Assembly (NCBI GenBank): GCA_003402745.1 | Contig: QQND01000002.1 | Location: 1-64,000 of the forward strand | Source of the DNA: Verrucomicrobiota bacterium | Lineage (GTDB): Bacteria; Verrucomicrobiota; Verrucomicrobiia; Chthoniobacterales; Chthoniobacteraceae | Direction: 5' to 3' | DNA: 64,000 bases | In this document: piece after piece, positions 1 to 11,078 of the stretch | Layout: each line of letters opens with the position of its first letter | Position numbering within the stretch: the stretch's first letter is position 1 | Notes under the pieces: model-generated | Told to the model about the DNA's origin: nothing | The model's database searches: none | What the model saw: the letters and a program-made list of their open reading frames with translations, nothing else | Translations under genes and position numbers: made by a program

Positions 1-188
1 GCAAGGGCCTGAGGGCGAAGTCCGGTGAGTTCCACCTGGCGCCCGAGGGGGGTAAGGATCTGATTGACGGGGGTGACGCTCCTTTGGGCGTCTTTGTGGC
101 CGACGGTTTCGAGATTCTCGGCGTGGCCGGAAAGCAGGGCGCAATAGGAAAAGGAAAAGAGAGCAAGCAGGAAAGGGGGGTGTTCCAT
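1..188 (-). CDS. Partial CDS cut by the left window edge: signal peptide plus start of a probable YncE-like beta-propeller/phosphoesterase protein
   Basis: Reverse complement from ATG at 188 reads MEHPPFLLALFSFSYCALLSGHAENLETVGHKDAQRSVTPVNQILTPLGRQVELTGLRPQAL, open to the edge; the PVNQxLTPxGxQVELxGLRPQAL stretch resembles YncE-type N-termini from memory. Confidence 0.5.
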   Translation of the reverse strand, partial: MEHPPFLLALFSFSYCALLSGHAENLETVGHKDAQRSVTPVNQILTPLGRQVELTGLRPQAL

Positions 189-384
189 GAACCAGTGTCT
201 TAGCAGGCCTCTGGGGTGAGTTCTCCTTTAAAATCGGCATCCCTTGGAGTTGCCGATGGTTTCCTGGCCTTCGGAGTTCTCGCTGCATGCCGTCTTCCGG
301 ATTGTTGGATTGGACGCGGCATTCTGCTTCGCAAAATCAGATCCTCCAATTTAGCTTGAGCGGCTCCACCCATCTTTCCTCGCC

Positions 385-3300
385 ATGTTGATTCTCCGCG
401 GTTCCCAGGCTCTCTCAGATTCCCGACTTGAAACCCTTCGCCAGTCCCTTGTGCGGGCGGGGCTGCCCGTTGGGAGGCTGGGGGCGGTTTTTGTGCATCT
501 GGTGGAGAGTTTGGAAGCGCTTTCTGGAGAACATCACGCGGTGTTGGAGCGGTTGCTCACGTACGGGCCCGCGCGCGCGGGTGCTCCGGAGGCCGGGGTG
601 CTCAAGATTGTTGCGCCGAGACCCGGCACGATCTCGCCCTGGTCTTCGAAGGCGACAAACATCGCCCAGATTTGCGGTTTGCGGGAGATTCAAAGGATCG
701 AACGCGTGGTGGCCTTTAGTGTGGATACAGGAGGCGCGGTTCTGAGTGAGGACCAGAACGGGGTGTTGGAGGCTGGGTTGCACGACAGGATGACTCAAGC
801 GGTCTTCGCCGATTACAGCCCGCTGACGGCGCTTTTTTCCCGGGAAGAACCCCGGCCGTTGCGGGTGATTCCGCTGTTGGAGGGAGGGCGAATTGCCTTG
901 GAAACCGCCAATGTCGAACTCGGGTTGGCGCTGGCGGAGGATGAAATCGATTATCTGGTGCAGAGTTTCAGGACGCTCGGACGGGATCCGCACGACATCG
1001 AGCTGATGATGTTTGCGCAGGCGAATTCGGAGCATTGCCGGCACAAGATTTTCAACGCGACCTGGGAGATCGATGGGGAGAGCCAAGAGCTCTCGCTCTT
1101 TCAGATGATCCGGAACACGCACACGCTGCACCGGGAGGGGATTCTTTCTGCTTACAAGGATAATGCGGCGGTTTTTGAGGGCACCCGGGCGGGGCGGTTT
1201 TACGCCGATCCGCGCACTGGCGAGTACGCAGCGCACGAGGAACTGGTTCACATTCTGTGCAAAGTGGAGACCCACAACCATCCCACGGCGATTTCTCCTT
1301 ACTCGGGGGCGGCCACGGGGTCGGGGGGTGAAATTCGGGACGAGGGAGCGACGGGGCGGGGCTCGAAGCCGAAGGCTGGGCTGACGGGTTTTTCAGTGTC
1401 GAATCTGCGTTTGCCTGGAGGAGAACAGCCCTGGGAAACCGCGCACGGAAAGCCTGAAAGGATCGTGTCGGCTTTGGAGATCATGATGGAGGGGCCGCTT
1501 GGGGCCGCCGCTTTCAATAATGAGTTCGGGAGGCCGGCTCTGGCGGGGTATTTTCGCACCTACGAAGCAGAGGTGCCCGGGGCGCACGGCAACGAATTGC
1601 GGGGCTACCACAAGCCGATCATGCTTGCGGGCGGGTTGGGTAACATTAAGGCGGAGCATGTGGAGAAGGGGGCGGTGAGCCCCGGAGACGCTCTGATCGT
1701 ATTGGGCGGGCCTGCGATGCTCATCGGCCTAGGGGGCGGGGCGGCCAGTTCCGTGGCGAGCGGGGCAGGGAATGTCGACCTCGATTTTGCGAGCGTACAG
1801 CGCGACAACGCAGAGATGGAGCGGCGCTGCCAGGAGGTCATAGACCGTTGTTGGGCCATGGGTGCGGAGAACCCGATTTTGTTCATCCACGACGTGGGGG
1901 CCGGCGGGATTTCCAACGCGTTGCCCGAATTGGTGAACGATGCCGGCCGAGGGGGCCGCTTTGAATTGCGCAAAGTTCCCAATGCGGAACCGGGGATGAG
2001 CCCGGTTGAGATTTGGTGCAACGAGGCACAGGAGCGTTACGTGATGGCCGTGGGCGCTGACAAGTTGGAGCTTTTCGCACGCTTGTGTGAGCGCGAACGC
2101 TGCCCGTTTGCGGTGGTGGGCGAGGCGACTGAGGAGCGCCGGTTGGTCTTGGAAGATTCCCACTTTAAAAACACGCCCATCGACCTGCCTTTGGAGACGC
2201 TTTTGGGCAAACCGCCGCGGATGCACCGGCAGGCAGCCTCGCTCAAACGGCCCCTGCAGGCGCTGGATTTGCAGGGACTTTCGTTGGAAGAAGCAGCCCG
2301 GCGTGTGCTTGGACATCCTGCCGTCGCGGACAAGAGTTTTTTGATCACGATCGGAGACCGGAGCATCACAGGGCTTGTTGCCCGGGACCAGATGGTGGGT
2401 CCTTGGCAGGTTCCCGTTGCTGACTGTGCCGTCACGGCGGCGGCGTTTGACGTTTTTACGGGGGAGGCGATGTCGATGGGTGAACGCACGCCCGTGGCGG
2501 TCAACTGTGCGGCGGCTTCTGCGCGCCTTGCGGTGGGGGAGGCTCTTACCAACCTGGCCGCAGCTGCAGTGGGCGACTTGGGCAAGGTGAACCTTTCGGC
2601 CAACTGGATGGCGGCTCCAGCCGTTGATGGCGATGGGGCCGACCTTTATGCGGCGGTCCGGGCCGTTGGCATGGAGCTCTGTCCAGCCTTGGGGATCACG
2701 ATTCCTGTGGGTAAGGATTCCATGAGCATGAGCACGGTTTGGGAAGCGGATGGCGTCCGGAAACGGATGACGTCGCCGGTGTCCCTGATTGTCTCCGCGT
2801 TCGCCCCGTGTCGGGATATTCGCCGGACGCTTACCCCGCAGCTTTCTCCGGAGCCAGGGAGCGTGTTGTTGTTGGTAGATCTTGGACGGGGAAAAAACCG
2901 TTTGGGAGGTTCGATTCTTTCGCAGGTGCTTTCTCAGGCGGGTGCGGACGCGCCCGATGTGGATTCGGCGGCCGATCTGCGGTCCTTTTGGAACGCCATT
3001 CAAGCGTTGTCGGCCGACGGGTTGCTGCTGGCCTATCACGACCGTTCCGATGGAGGGCTGTTTGCCTGCGTGGTGGAAATGACCTTTGCAAGCCGGATTG
3101 GGGTAGAGTTGACGCTTGGGGCTGGGGAGGAGCCGTTCGCGGCACTTTTCAGTGAAGAACTTGGCGCCGTGCTGCAGGTGCGCGCTGAAGATTTGGCGCA
3201 GGTGGAAAAGGCGCTGGAGTTGCACCACCTGTTGGATGCCACCAGTCGGATTGGATTTCCCTCCGGTTTGAACGGAACGGTCTGTGTGAAGCGCGCGGGC

Positions 3301-4263
3301 GCGGTTCTTTTTGAGCAACCCCTTCTGGCATTGCGCCGCATTTGGTCGGAGGTCACCTACCGGATAGCTTCGCTCCGGGACAATCCCGTGTGCGCGGAGC
3401 AGGAAATGGCGGTCCGGTTGGATTCCTTCGATCCGGGGATTTCACCGAAAGTGACTTTTGACATTCAGTTTGGAGCGGATTGGAGCGGGCGCGCTCCTTT
3501 GGCCGTTTTGCGCGAACAGGGGGTCAACGGCGAGGTGGAAATGGCGGCGGCATTCACGCGGGCTGGGTTCCGCGCGGTGGACGTGCACATGAGTGACATT
3601 CTAACCGGACGGGTTCGGTTGGAGGATTTCCGCGGCCTGGCGGCTTGCGGCGGCTTCAGCTACGGCGACGTGTTAGGTGCGGGTGAAGGCTGGGCCAAGA
3701 GTATTCTTTTTAATCCCAGCGCCCGTTCTCAGTTTGCTGCGTTTTTTGCGCGCAAGGACACGTTTGCCCTCGGGGTTTGTAACGGCTGCCAGATGATGAG
3801 CAATCTCGGCTCACTGATTGAGGGGGCTGAATTCTGGCCGCGGTTTGTTCAAAACCAGTCCGAGCGTTTCGAGGCGCGGTTTGTTTCGATGCGTATCGAA
3901 AAGAGTCCAAGTGTTTTGTTTTCTGGGATGGAGGGTTCCGTGCTTCCTGTGGCGGTGGCGCATGGGGAGGGGTTTGCCGAGTTTTCTGATGCCGCAGCCG
4001 TCTCCGAGGCGGCGGCTTCGGGCCTGGTGGCGGCCCGGTACGTGGACAATCACCAGCAACCGACCGAACGTTACCCACTCAATCCAAACGGGTCCCCGGG
4101 AGGGATGAATGCCTTCACGTCGCGCGACGGTCGGGTGACGATCCTCATGCCGCATCCGGAGCGAGTGTTCCGCACCACGCAGCTGAGTTGGGCACCTCCG
4201 GAATGGGGGCAGGATTCGCCATGGCTGCGTTTGTTTCAAAACGCGCGAGCCTGGGTTGGGTAG
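385..4263 (+). CDS. purL: Phosphoribosylformylglycinamidine synthase (single-chain PurL with C-terminal glutaminase domain)
   Basis: 1292 aa; contains [56 protein letters not shown], and GATase motifs [26 protein letters not shown] and MPHPER. Confidence 0.98.
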   Translation: MLILRGSQALSDSRLETLRQSLVRAGLPVGRLGAVFVHLVESLEALSGEHHAVLERLLTYGPARAGAPEAGVLKIVAPRPGTISPWSSKATNIAQICGLREIQRIERVVAFSVDTGGAVLSEDQNGVLEAGLHDRMTQAVFADYSPLTALFSREEPRPLRVIPLLEGGRIALETANVELGLALAEDEIDYLVQSFRTLGRDPHDIELMMFAQANSEHCRHKIFNATWEIDGESQELSLFQMIRNTHTLHREGILSAYKDNAAVFEGTRAGRFYADPRTGEYAAHEELVHILCKVETHNHPTAISPYSGAATGSGGEIRDEGATGRGSKPKAGLTGFSVSNLRLPGGEQPWETAHGKPERIVSALEIMMEGPLGAAAFNNEFGRPALAGYFRTYEAEVPGAHGNELRGYHKPIMLAGGLGNIKAEHVEKGAVSPGDALIVLGGPAMLIGLGGGAASSVASGAGNVDLDFASVQRDNAEMERRCQEVIDRCWAMGAENPILFIHDVGAGGISNALPELVNDAGRGGRFELRKVPNAEPGMSPVEIWCNEAQERYVMAVGADKLELFARLCERERCPFAVVGEATEERRLVLEDSHFKNTPIDLPLETLLGKPPRMHRQAASLKRPLQALDLQGLSLEEAARRVLGHPAVADKSFLITIGDRSITGLVARDQMVGPWQVPVADCAVTAAAFDVFTGEAMSMGERTPVAVNCAAASARLAVGEALTNLAAAAVGDLGKVNLSANWMAAPAVDGDGADLYAAVRAVGMELCPALGITIPVGKDSMSMSTVWEADGVRKRMTSPVSLIVSAFAPCRDIRRTLTPQLSPEPGSVLLLVDLGRGKNRLGGSILSQVLSQAGADAPDVDSAADLRSFWNAIQALSADGLLLAYHDRSDGGLFACVVEMTFASRIGVELTLGAGEEPFAALFSEELGAVLQVRAEDLAQVEKALELHHLLDATSRIGFPSGLNGTVCVKRAGAVLFEQPLLALRRIWSEVTYRIASLRDNPVCAEQEMAVRLDSFDPGISPKVTFDIQFGADWSGRAPLAVLREQGVNGEVEMAAAFTRAGFRAVDVHMSDILTGRVRLEDFRGLAACGGFSYGDVLGAGEGWAKSILFNPSARSQFAAFFARKDTFALGVCNGCQMMSNLGSLIEGAEFWPRFVQNQSERFEARFVSMRIEKSPSVLFSGMEGSVLPVAVAHGEGFAEFSDAAAVSEAAASGLVAARYVDNHQQPTERYPLNPNGSPGGMNAFTSRDGRVTILMPHPERVFRTTQLSWAPPEWGQDSPWLRLFQNARAWVG

Positions 4264-4365
4264 CCGGTGTTGGGCTGGAGACTGTCGATGCTGTTTTTGG
4301 GAGTCGGTGCGTCTGTTGCCTGGCTGCGAATGGTCTGTGGGCGGGACGTTTTTGTGGAGACGCAT

Positions 4366-5427
4366 TCATCGTGGCGCGGATTCGCGTTTAATTTCAGAAA
4401 AAGTGCCTCCGCTTCCGGCGCTTGCGAGAACCCGTCTGAGGGCTTTTTCCGTTTCGGGCGCGACGCCTACCCCGACAAAAAAAACTTTTGCGCGATACGG
4501 TTGGCTCGTTTGTAGGCGGAGCAGGGTTTGCTCAATTTCTGGGATTGGGATGGTGGAGGATGCTCCGGTACCCCGCTGCAGACTCCCGTCGGAGAGGATA
4601 AAAAGAGTGTCAGGCTGGAGTTTGAAAGCGGCTTCCAGTGCGACAAGAAAGCCCGGGCTTCCGCTGACCACATTTGGAAGCCCACGAGGGAGGATGCCTT
4701 CGGTGGCGAAAAACGTGTGGAGCCAGGCCAGGGCGGCCTTTCGATTTGCGTCCGTGCTGGGAACGAGTTCTGGCCGGAAAAAGGCATAGTTTCTCGCGAA
4801 TTCGACGAGGCCAAACCGGGTGTTCACCCCCATTTCGTGCATTAAACGCTCAGTTTCATCGCGGATTCGCTCCATGGGCATCCCCGCTTTGGCGGCGGCG
4901 CCTGCGACCGTTTTGGAGATGTCGAACATGAGCACGATGCGTTTGGCCTGGGTTTGAACGCCAAGAAAATTGACCCCTGTGCCGTTCGCTCCTGCGCCCC
5001 CCGTCCCGCGGCCTACCCCAGCGCCCGCGCCTTCTGCGAGAGCGGTGGCTTCAGAGAGAAAAGAGGGGCTCAGCGCTCCCGTTTCCAGAGTCGGTGCTGA
5101 AAACACCGGGAGACGGGGAAGGTCGGGTAGCGCGAGGGAGGTGACTCGTGTGCTTTGGATGCGGTCTGTGAAAGCCGCTTTGTGAGCGGCTCCCTCGGAG
5201 GCCGCAGCATGCATGAGCTGCTCCCGCGCCTTAGCCGGTGGCTTTTGGAGCGGCTTGGCGGTGAGTGTGGGTGGAGGCTCGCTCGGGGTCGAAAAGTGTT
5301 TTGCAACGATCCATACCCCGGCGAGCAACGCCAGACCGCCATGGAGCGCTAGGCTCACCCCAAGCACTGTCATTGCCAAACGGCGGCGCTGATTGTGCAC
5401 GTTTTTTTCGGAGGCCTCCGTTTTCAT
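4366..5427 (-). CDS. Membrane-anchored von Willebrand factor A-like protein at the end of the ExbB/ExbD cluster
   Basis: ORF 4366-5484; likely start MKTEASEKN. N-terminal TM (LALHGGLALLAGVWIV), Gly-rich linker, then VWA-like IVLMFDISKTV and LFILSDGS. Confidence 0.7.
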   Translation of the reverse strand: MKTEASEKNVHNQRRRLAMTVLGVSLALHGGLALLAGVWIVAKHFSTPSEPPPTLTAKPLQKPPAKAREQLMHAAASEGAAHKAAFTDRIQSTRVTSLALPDLPRLPVFSAPTLETGALSPSFLSEATALAEGAGAGVGRGTGGAGANGTGVNFLGVQTQAKRIVLMFDISKTVAGAAAKAGMPMERIRDETERLMHEMGVNTRFGLVEFARNYAFFRPELVPSTDANRKAALAWLHTFFATEGILPRGLPNVVSGSPGFLVALEAAFKLQPDTLFILSDGSLQRGTGASSTIPIPEIEQTLLRLQTSQPYRAKVFFVGVGVAPETEKALRRVLASAGSGGTFSEIKRESAPR

Positions 5428-5864
5428 GGGGCATCTCCCTGTGCTCCGGCGAAGGTGACCTGGGTAATGCCGACTTGGGCGCACACATTGAGCACGTCGA
5501 TGATGCGTTGGTGTCTGGCTTGGTCCGCCGCGTCCAGTGTAATCAAGGCCTTAGCCTTGTTGGCTCGCGTGCTTTCCTCGTATCGGGCGAGCACGGCACG
5601 CAAGCGCGGGAGCTCGGTGCTTTCGGGGGGCTCGAGGATTTCCTCGTTGAGAACAATGTGCCCTGATTCGAGAATTTCCACCCGCTGTTCATCGGGGAGC
5701 TCGAGCGTTTCCTCTTGCGAGACGGTGCCGGGAAGGTTCACTCCGAGGTCCGCTTCCGGTTGGACCGGTTTGGAGGTGAGGATGTAGAAAAAGAGCAGCA
5801 GAAAACAAACGTCAATGAGCGGGGCGATTTGCATTTCGACTTGCGGCTGTTCGGTTCTTCTCAT
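5424..5864 (-). CDS. ExbD/TolR-family biopolymer transport protein
   Basis: 146 aa; MQIAPLIDVCFLLLFFYILTS is the ExbD/TolR N-terminal TM signature. Confidence 0.9.
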   Translation of the reverse strand: MRRTEQPQVEMQIAPLIDVCFLLLFFYILTSKPVQPEADLGVNLPGTVSQEETLELPDEQRVEILESGHIVLNEEILEPPESTELPRLRAVLARYEESTRANKAKALITLDAADQARHQRIIDVLNVCAQVGITQVTFAGAQGDAP

Positions 5865-6283
5865 GGTCGGCGCACTCCGTAAACGACCTCGGACGCGCCA
5901 GCGTCTGCGGCGAGATGCATGAGTTCTTTAATACGAACCGCGGGAGTGGAGGCATCGGCGCGCACTTGGAGTTTGAGCGGCGGGTGGTTTTTGAAACGGG
6001 CCTTCAAATGAGAGATGAGTTCGGCAGTGTTGACGTGCTGGTCACCTGCGAACCAGTCGCCATGGGCGTCCACGTTGATCACGTCGCGTTCCCCTGTGTT
6101 TTCTGGGGTGTGCGAGGAACTGGCTAGGGGGACCTTGATATTTTTGAGTTTCGCGCTTTTGGTCAATTTTCCCGAAAGCATGAAGAAGAAAAGGAGCAGC
6201 AGAGTGACGTCGATCATGGGAGCGATTTGGAGACCGACTTCCTCTTGGGGCACCCGGCGAATGCGGCGGCGGCCGGGGTTCAT
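5861..6283 (-). CDS. ExbD/TolR-family biopolymer transport protein (second copy)
   Basis: 140 aa; GLQIAPMIDVTLLLLFFFMLSGKL; 4-nt overlap with the next ExbD gene. Confidence 0.9.
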   Translation of the reverse strand: MNPGRRRIRRVPQEEVGLQIAPMIDVTLLLLFFFMLSGKLTKSAKLKNIKVPLASSSHTPENTGERDVINVDAHGDWFAGDQHVNTAELISHLKARFKNHPPLKLQVRADASTPAVRIKELMHLAADAGASEVVYGVRRP

Positions 6284-6342
6284 TTGAGCGGTCTTTCTTC
6301 CGGCGGAGCTTTCGAGGCACAGTCCATGCGTGGGGATTTGGG

Positions 6343-7089
6343 TTAGACGGGCTGGAGGACTGGCGGGGGAGTGCCGTGTGCTTCCCCGGTGAAGCGGTCC
6401 AGCATGTGGGAAAGCGTGGCGTGAACGTCTGCCATGTTTGCCGCGATCAAACCGCGGAAGGCGAAGTACAGAAACATGGAGGGAATGGCTAGGAGCAGAC
6501 CGCCACCGGTGGCCACAAGTGCTTCCCCAATGCCTTTGGCGAGGTCGGAGGCCTCGGCTTTTCCAGCAGTGAGGGCGCTAAAACTGTTGATCATGCCGGA
6601 GACGGTTCCCAGCAGACCGATCATTGGGGCGAGGACGGCCAGCGTGTTGAGGTAGTTCACGGTGGCCATCATCTTTGTTTCGGTGCGAAAACATTCGTCG
6701 GCGACGGCGTTTTCCATCGCGTTTTTGTTGTACATGTCCCTTTCGTAGTTGGCCTTCATAATTGCGGATGCGAGGGCCTGGGTGAGGGGGCCGGGATGGG
6801 TTTGGCAGCAACGGTAGGCTTGCTCAAGGTCTTTGCGTGAGAGCATTTCATTGAGTTGCTCCACCAGAGGTTGCGGTAGCAGCCGGTTCTTTCGATACGT
6901 CAGCCAGCAGAAGACGGCCAGAGCGAGGGCCGCCACAGAGCACAAGGCAATCAGGTGCATGACCGGGCCGCCCTCCTTGTAAAGATCGAGGAGGCTTTTG
7001 CCGGTTTCAGTTCCGGCTGCGTTTGCGGCGTTTGGAAGCAGGAGCAGGAGCAGGCTCTTTCTGGGGATCGGGCTGTAGGTTGTTTTCAT
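6343..7089 (-). CDS. MotA/TolQ/ExbB proton channel family protein
   Basis: ORF 6343-7155; likely start MKTTYSPIPRKS at 7089. TM segments and TVNYLNTLAVLAPMIGLLGTVSGMINSF...LAKGIGEALVATGGGLLLAIPSMFLYFAFR. Confidence 0.9.
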   Translation of the reverse strand: MKTTYSPIPRKSLLLLLLPNAANAAGTETGKSLLDLYKEGGPVMHLIALCSVAALALAVFCWLTYRKNRLLPQPLVEQLNEMLSRKDLEQAYRCCQTHPGPLTQALASAIMKANYERDMYNKNAMENAVADECFRTETKMMATVNYLNTLAVLAPMIGLLGTVSGMINSFSALTAGKAEASDLAKGIGEALVATGGGLLLAIPSMFLYFAFRGLIAANMADVHATLSHMLDRFTGEAHGTPPPVLQPV

Positions 7090-8056
7090 CGGAATTTGTT
7101 GTTGGGGGACCAAAGGGTCGCTCATTTGCTGCAGGGGATCTTGGTGCGGGTGCACGCGCTCTGATTTCGGAGGGCAGTGTTTCCAAGAACTCGGAGGCTT
7201 TTTTTGCGAAGCTGCTTGCTGGGTAAAAGGCGATCAGATCTCTCGCCGTCTCCGCAGCAAGGAAGTGTTCCCCACAGCGGCGATGCACACCCATGGCCCC
7301 CCACAGACCGCGCATCGCAAGTTCGGGAGAACCGCCTGGGAGGAGAGCGGCAAGGAGGAAGAGGTCTAGGGTTTTGTGGTAAAGCGCGGTGCGCTGGGCA
7401 CGCGCGCTGTCGTCTTCTTCCCAACGCGGGTTTTCATCAAGAAGAGTGACCAATGCCGACTCGTTTGCCGCAGCCAACACGAGGCGGGCTTCCGCTGCGA
7501 GGCTGGCTCCTGTCTCCGAATTTAGAACCAGCTCGGCTTCCGCGCCGGCCTCTCGGAGTTTACCAAGGGCCGTCCAAGCCCGCAGTTTCCCTTGCCGTGC
7601 GGCCTCGCGGTCGTGCGCGGCGGACGCTTCGGCGGCGACGTTTGAAAAGACGGTGAGTGCCTCCAGGGAGGAGGATGCGCTGCGTTCTTCAAGGAGCAGC
7701 AGTCCCAGCCGCAGTCCGATTTTTCCACCTGGAGAGGAGGCAAAGCCCAGCAAGGGCAAAAATTTGCCCCAAATCAACCGGAGTTCCGGAAGCTCCAGGC
7801 GTGTTGCCTCCTTAATTTGTCTTTCGAGTTGGGAATCCTGGTCGAATTCTATGGAGGCGACTTGCTGCCTTGGACAGGGCAGCAAAATGGCTGGTAACTC
7901 TTTAACTGGCTGGGAGAGCAGTAGCAGGTTTTCCCCCTCAACTCCGGCGATATGGCAAAGCCGGCGTTCTCCTGTTTTGAGAACTAGGACATCTGCGGCA
8001 CACCCGGCAAGAGGGGGCCCAAGAAGTAAAAGAAGGAATCCTCTCAAAACGCTCAT
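7007..8056 (-). CDS. Predicted lipoprotein with alpha-helical repeat character, unknown function
   Basis: 349 aa; N-terminal MSVLRGFLLLLLGPPLAGC carries a lipobox (LAGC); lies between the TPR protein and ExbB. Confidence 0.6.
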   Translation of the reverse strand: MSVLRGFLLLLLGPPLAGCAADVLVLKTGERRLCHIAGVEGENLLLLSQPVKELPAILLPCPRQQVASIEFDQDSQLERQIKEATRLELPELRLIWGKFLPLLGFASSPGGKIGLRLGLLLLEERSASSSLEALTVFSNVAAEASAAHDREAARQGKLRAWTALGKLREAGAEAELVLNSETGASLAAEARLVLAAANESALVTLLDENPRWEEDDSARAQRTALYHKTLDLFLLAALLPGGSPELAMRGLWGAMGVHRRCGEHFLAAETARDLIAFYPASSFAKKASEFLETLPSEIRARAPAPRSPAANERPFGPPTTNSDENNLQPDPQKEPAPAPASKRRKRSRN

Positions 8057-10879
8057 TCTGTGCCTCCGAGGGAAGCGAGGCGTTTCCCAGCCAGGGCTAT
8101 TTCTGGAAGTTCTGGGGGAAGGTCGGCGTCCAACATTTCCGAGTAGGTCCTGATGGCAGCGGCTTTGTCTCCGAGTTTTTCGAAGGCTTCGCCGCTGTGG
8201 AGATAGGCCTTTGCGACGGACGTTTTCCAGCGGCCGTACATTACATAAACCCTTTGATAGTAGGGGATGGCAGTCACAGGTTTGCCGGCTTTCATTTGCT
8301 GATCCCCAAGACGTAGAAGGGCTTCTGATTTAAACTCTCCCGAAGCACTGCGCTGGAGCAAGAGTGTTTCGAGGCTCTGCCGGGAGCTTTTCCAGTCTCC
8401 CGCCATTTCCTGAAGGCGGGCTTTGCTTAAAACAATGAGTCCAGTGCGAGGGGAGTCTGGACACTCCGCCTCAAAGCGGCTTGCGATCCGCAGCGCTTTT
8501 TCCGAGTCTCCGGTTTTTTCCGCTTCGAGCATCAGGGCGGATAGGGCGCGGTCTTTGTGGACGGAGCGGGGGTGCCATTTTAGGAGTTCACGCCAGAGTG
8601 CTGCGGCTTGGTCTGGCTGGCTGCCAGAGGCGCAAGCCTCGGCGAGGTCAGATAGAATTGCGGAACTCGTGCAATCCGGCTTTACGTGGGGAAGGGCGTT
8701 TAGCAAAAGATTTCGAGCCTCAAGAGGAGCGCTTCGGCGCAGGGCGGAGGCGAGGCCCCACTGAGCGCGGAGGAAAGCCGGGCCTTTGGAGGGGTCCGAG
8801 TTTTGGGCGCACCAGTCGCGCAACGGAGCGGAGCGGTGTTCGTTCGGCGTTGTTTTTGAAAGCAGAGAAGGAAGGGATTCTAGCAACGTTTCCACCGCAG
8901 GAATGTTCGGGTTCGCGTTGTGTTCCATGATGACTGCCCAAACAAGCCGCGCGGGCTCCCCGGGTTGGCCGGTTTCGTCCAACCATTTGGCCGCCCACAA
9001 GACGGCATCGGCGTAGCGCGGGCTTTGGGCGCGATTGAGCGCAAAGCGTGCGAGGTGAGTCAGCCTGTCTTCGCGGCGTTGCTGTGTTTTCAGAAGTTTT
9101 GCCGCCCGGAACCAACCGTCCTCAAAAACGGCGGGATCGGTCGCTGGGATATTTTGCAGCGAGACGAGTGCTTTTTCTATGTTTTCGGTGGCGAGGTAGG
9201 CATCAGAGAGTAGGAGGAGGGTTTCGCCTGTTTTGGGGTGAACAGGGAAGCGCTGGAGCAGGGCGTTGCATTCTGCGATCGCCAGCGGGTAATCACGCAG
9301 GGCGTGTGCGGCCTTGGCGTTTTGGAACAGGACAGAGGGCACGTTTGGAGCGTTGGGATATCGGGCGAGATATTCGGCGGCGGCGGTTCTGCAGTTTTCG
9401 GGCTGCTTGGCCAGGGCGTAGGAAACACAGAGCCAACTTGCAGCTTCTTCGCACAATTCGTGGACGGCATTTTTCTTGAGAAATGTTGAGAATTGCAGTG
9501 CGGCGGCAGCGGGTTCACCGGCCATGAGTTGGGTGAAGGCGCGCATGAATTCGGCACGGCGCGAGAGGTCCGTTTTTGGATGGAGGCGGGTGATGCCCTC
9601 GAAAGTCTCGATGGCTTCTCCGAAGCGGCGGGCCTTTTGTTGGGCGATGCCCTTGAGGAAAAGCACAGTGGGCAGGGCAATGGCCTTGGGAAAACTTTGG
9701 GCAAACTGTTTGGAGGCGGCTTCTGCCTCCGGCCAGCATTCGAGTTCGCACCAGTTTTGGGTGAGGGCGACACCAGCCTGTTCCAGAGTCGTGTCTTTGG
9801 GATAAAGCTGTAGGGTGTCGGAGAGGATGAGTGCAGCCTCCCGGAATCGCTGAAGTCCTTGGTATGCTGCAGCGAGTCTCAAGCGGACGGAGGCGTCAAA
9901 GGAAACGTGGTCCTTAAGGGCTTGTAGCTCCACCCGGAGGCGTTTTGCCACTTGTGTTTGATATGTGCGTGTGTCGGTCGAGGCAGTTATTGGAGTCGCG
10001 GCTGTTTCTTTCTCCAGTCGTTGGATTTGAGCCTCCGCAAACGCCGCGATGTTTTTGAAAGGTCGGGTCTGGTAGAGGCACACGAGGGCATCCCGGAAAC
10101 TGCCCTGCTGCAAAAGTTGGGAGGCAAGAAGCAGAAGCGTATTCTGAAAGCCTACGGCCTCCGGAGACTCTTGGAGCAGGGTGCCTTCTTTTTGCACAAG
10201 CTTCAGGGCCTCGCTGACCTGGCCTGCTTCAATCCGGGAACGTAGTTCCAAAAGAAGTGCTTGCGGGGCGTGCCCGGAGTCCAGAAACGGGCGGGAAGTT
10301 TTGAATCTGTCCGCAGCCTCCGCAGGATGCCCTGCGAGGAGATCCGTCTGCCCTAAAATTACGTGCGCCTGCTGAAATTGGAGGCCGGAGGAAGAGAGGG
10401 TCAGGAAATGTTCGAGGTCCTCCCGGCACTTTGCAAAATCGCCGAGATTCAGGGAACAAAGAGCGCTTTGAAACATTAGCTCTTTTCGAAGAGTTGGGGA
10501 AAAAGGAGGGTCCGCGTTTAGGGCGCGCTGGAGGGGAATTAGGGCCTCCATGAAGCGTTGCTGATGCAATAGGCAAAGGGCTAAAGCGGGTTGAAATCGA
10601 TTGGAAACGGGTTTGGTTTCAGGGCGGGCACCGAAATCCCGAGAGTAGGAGGCGTAGGCGTCGGAAGCATCCTGCCAGCGGCCATGAGCGAAGGCACGAG
10701 CTGCCAGAGCAAGATATTCCTCTGCAGTGGCGGTGCCGGTGGTCCCAGAAGACGGGTTTTCTTTAGGCGCCGGCTCAGAGGCGGGGGTTTTTGTGCGTGG
10801 GACGCCCTTGGCCTGAAGCGGGTGCGAACCGAGCAGAAAAGGGGTTGCAAAGAACAAAAAGGAAAAGAGAAGGCGCATG
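8053..10879 (-). CDS. Large secreted tetratricopeptide-repeat protein
   Basis: ORF 8053-11031; likely start MRLLFSFLFFATPFLLGSHPLQAKG at 10879 (signal peptide). Repeated TPR-like helices. Confidence 0.75.
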
Positions 10880-11078
10880 AAAGCCTCTGCGTGAAAAGAC
10901 GGGATGGAGCCGTCTAAAATCAGCCAAATTCCTGCGGAACCGTTCCGCTCCGTTGCCGCGTCCTTCGCTGCAGCGGATGCTGATACTTTGGGATCGGTGG
11001 TGTTGGAGCGTTTGGACGTATCTGTGCGCATCGGGCTTCCTGTCGGGGGCCGGAGGGGTTACGGTTCGGCCCGCTTTT

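Noticed and set aside
1729-3318. 529-aa minus-strand ORF inside purL
   Set aside because: Antisense shadow of a high-GC coding gene; no recognisable domain and purL is unambiguous.
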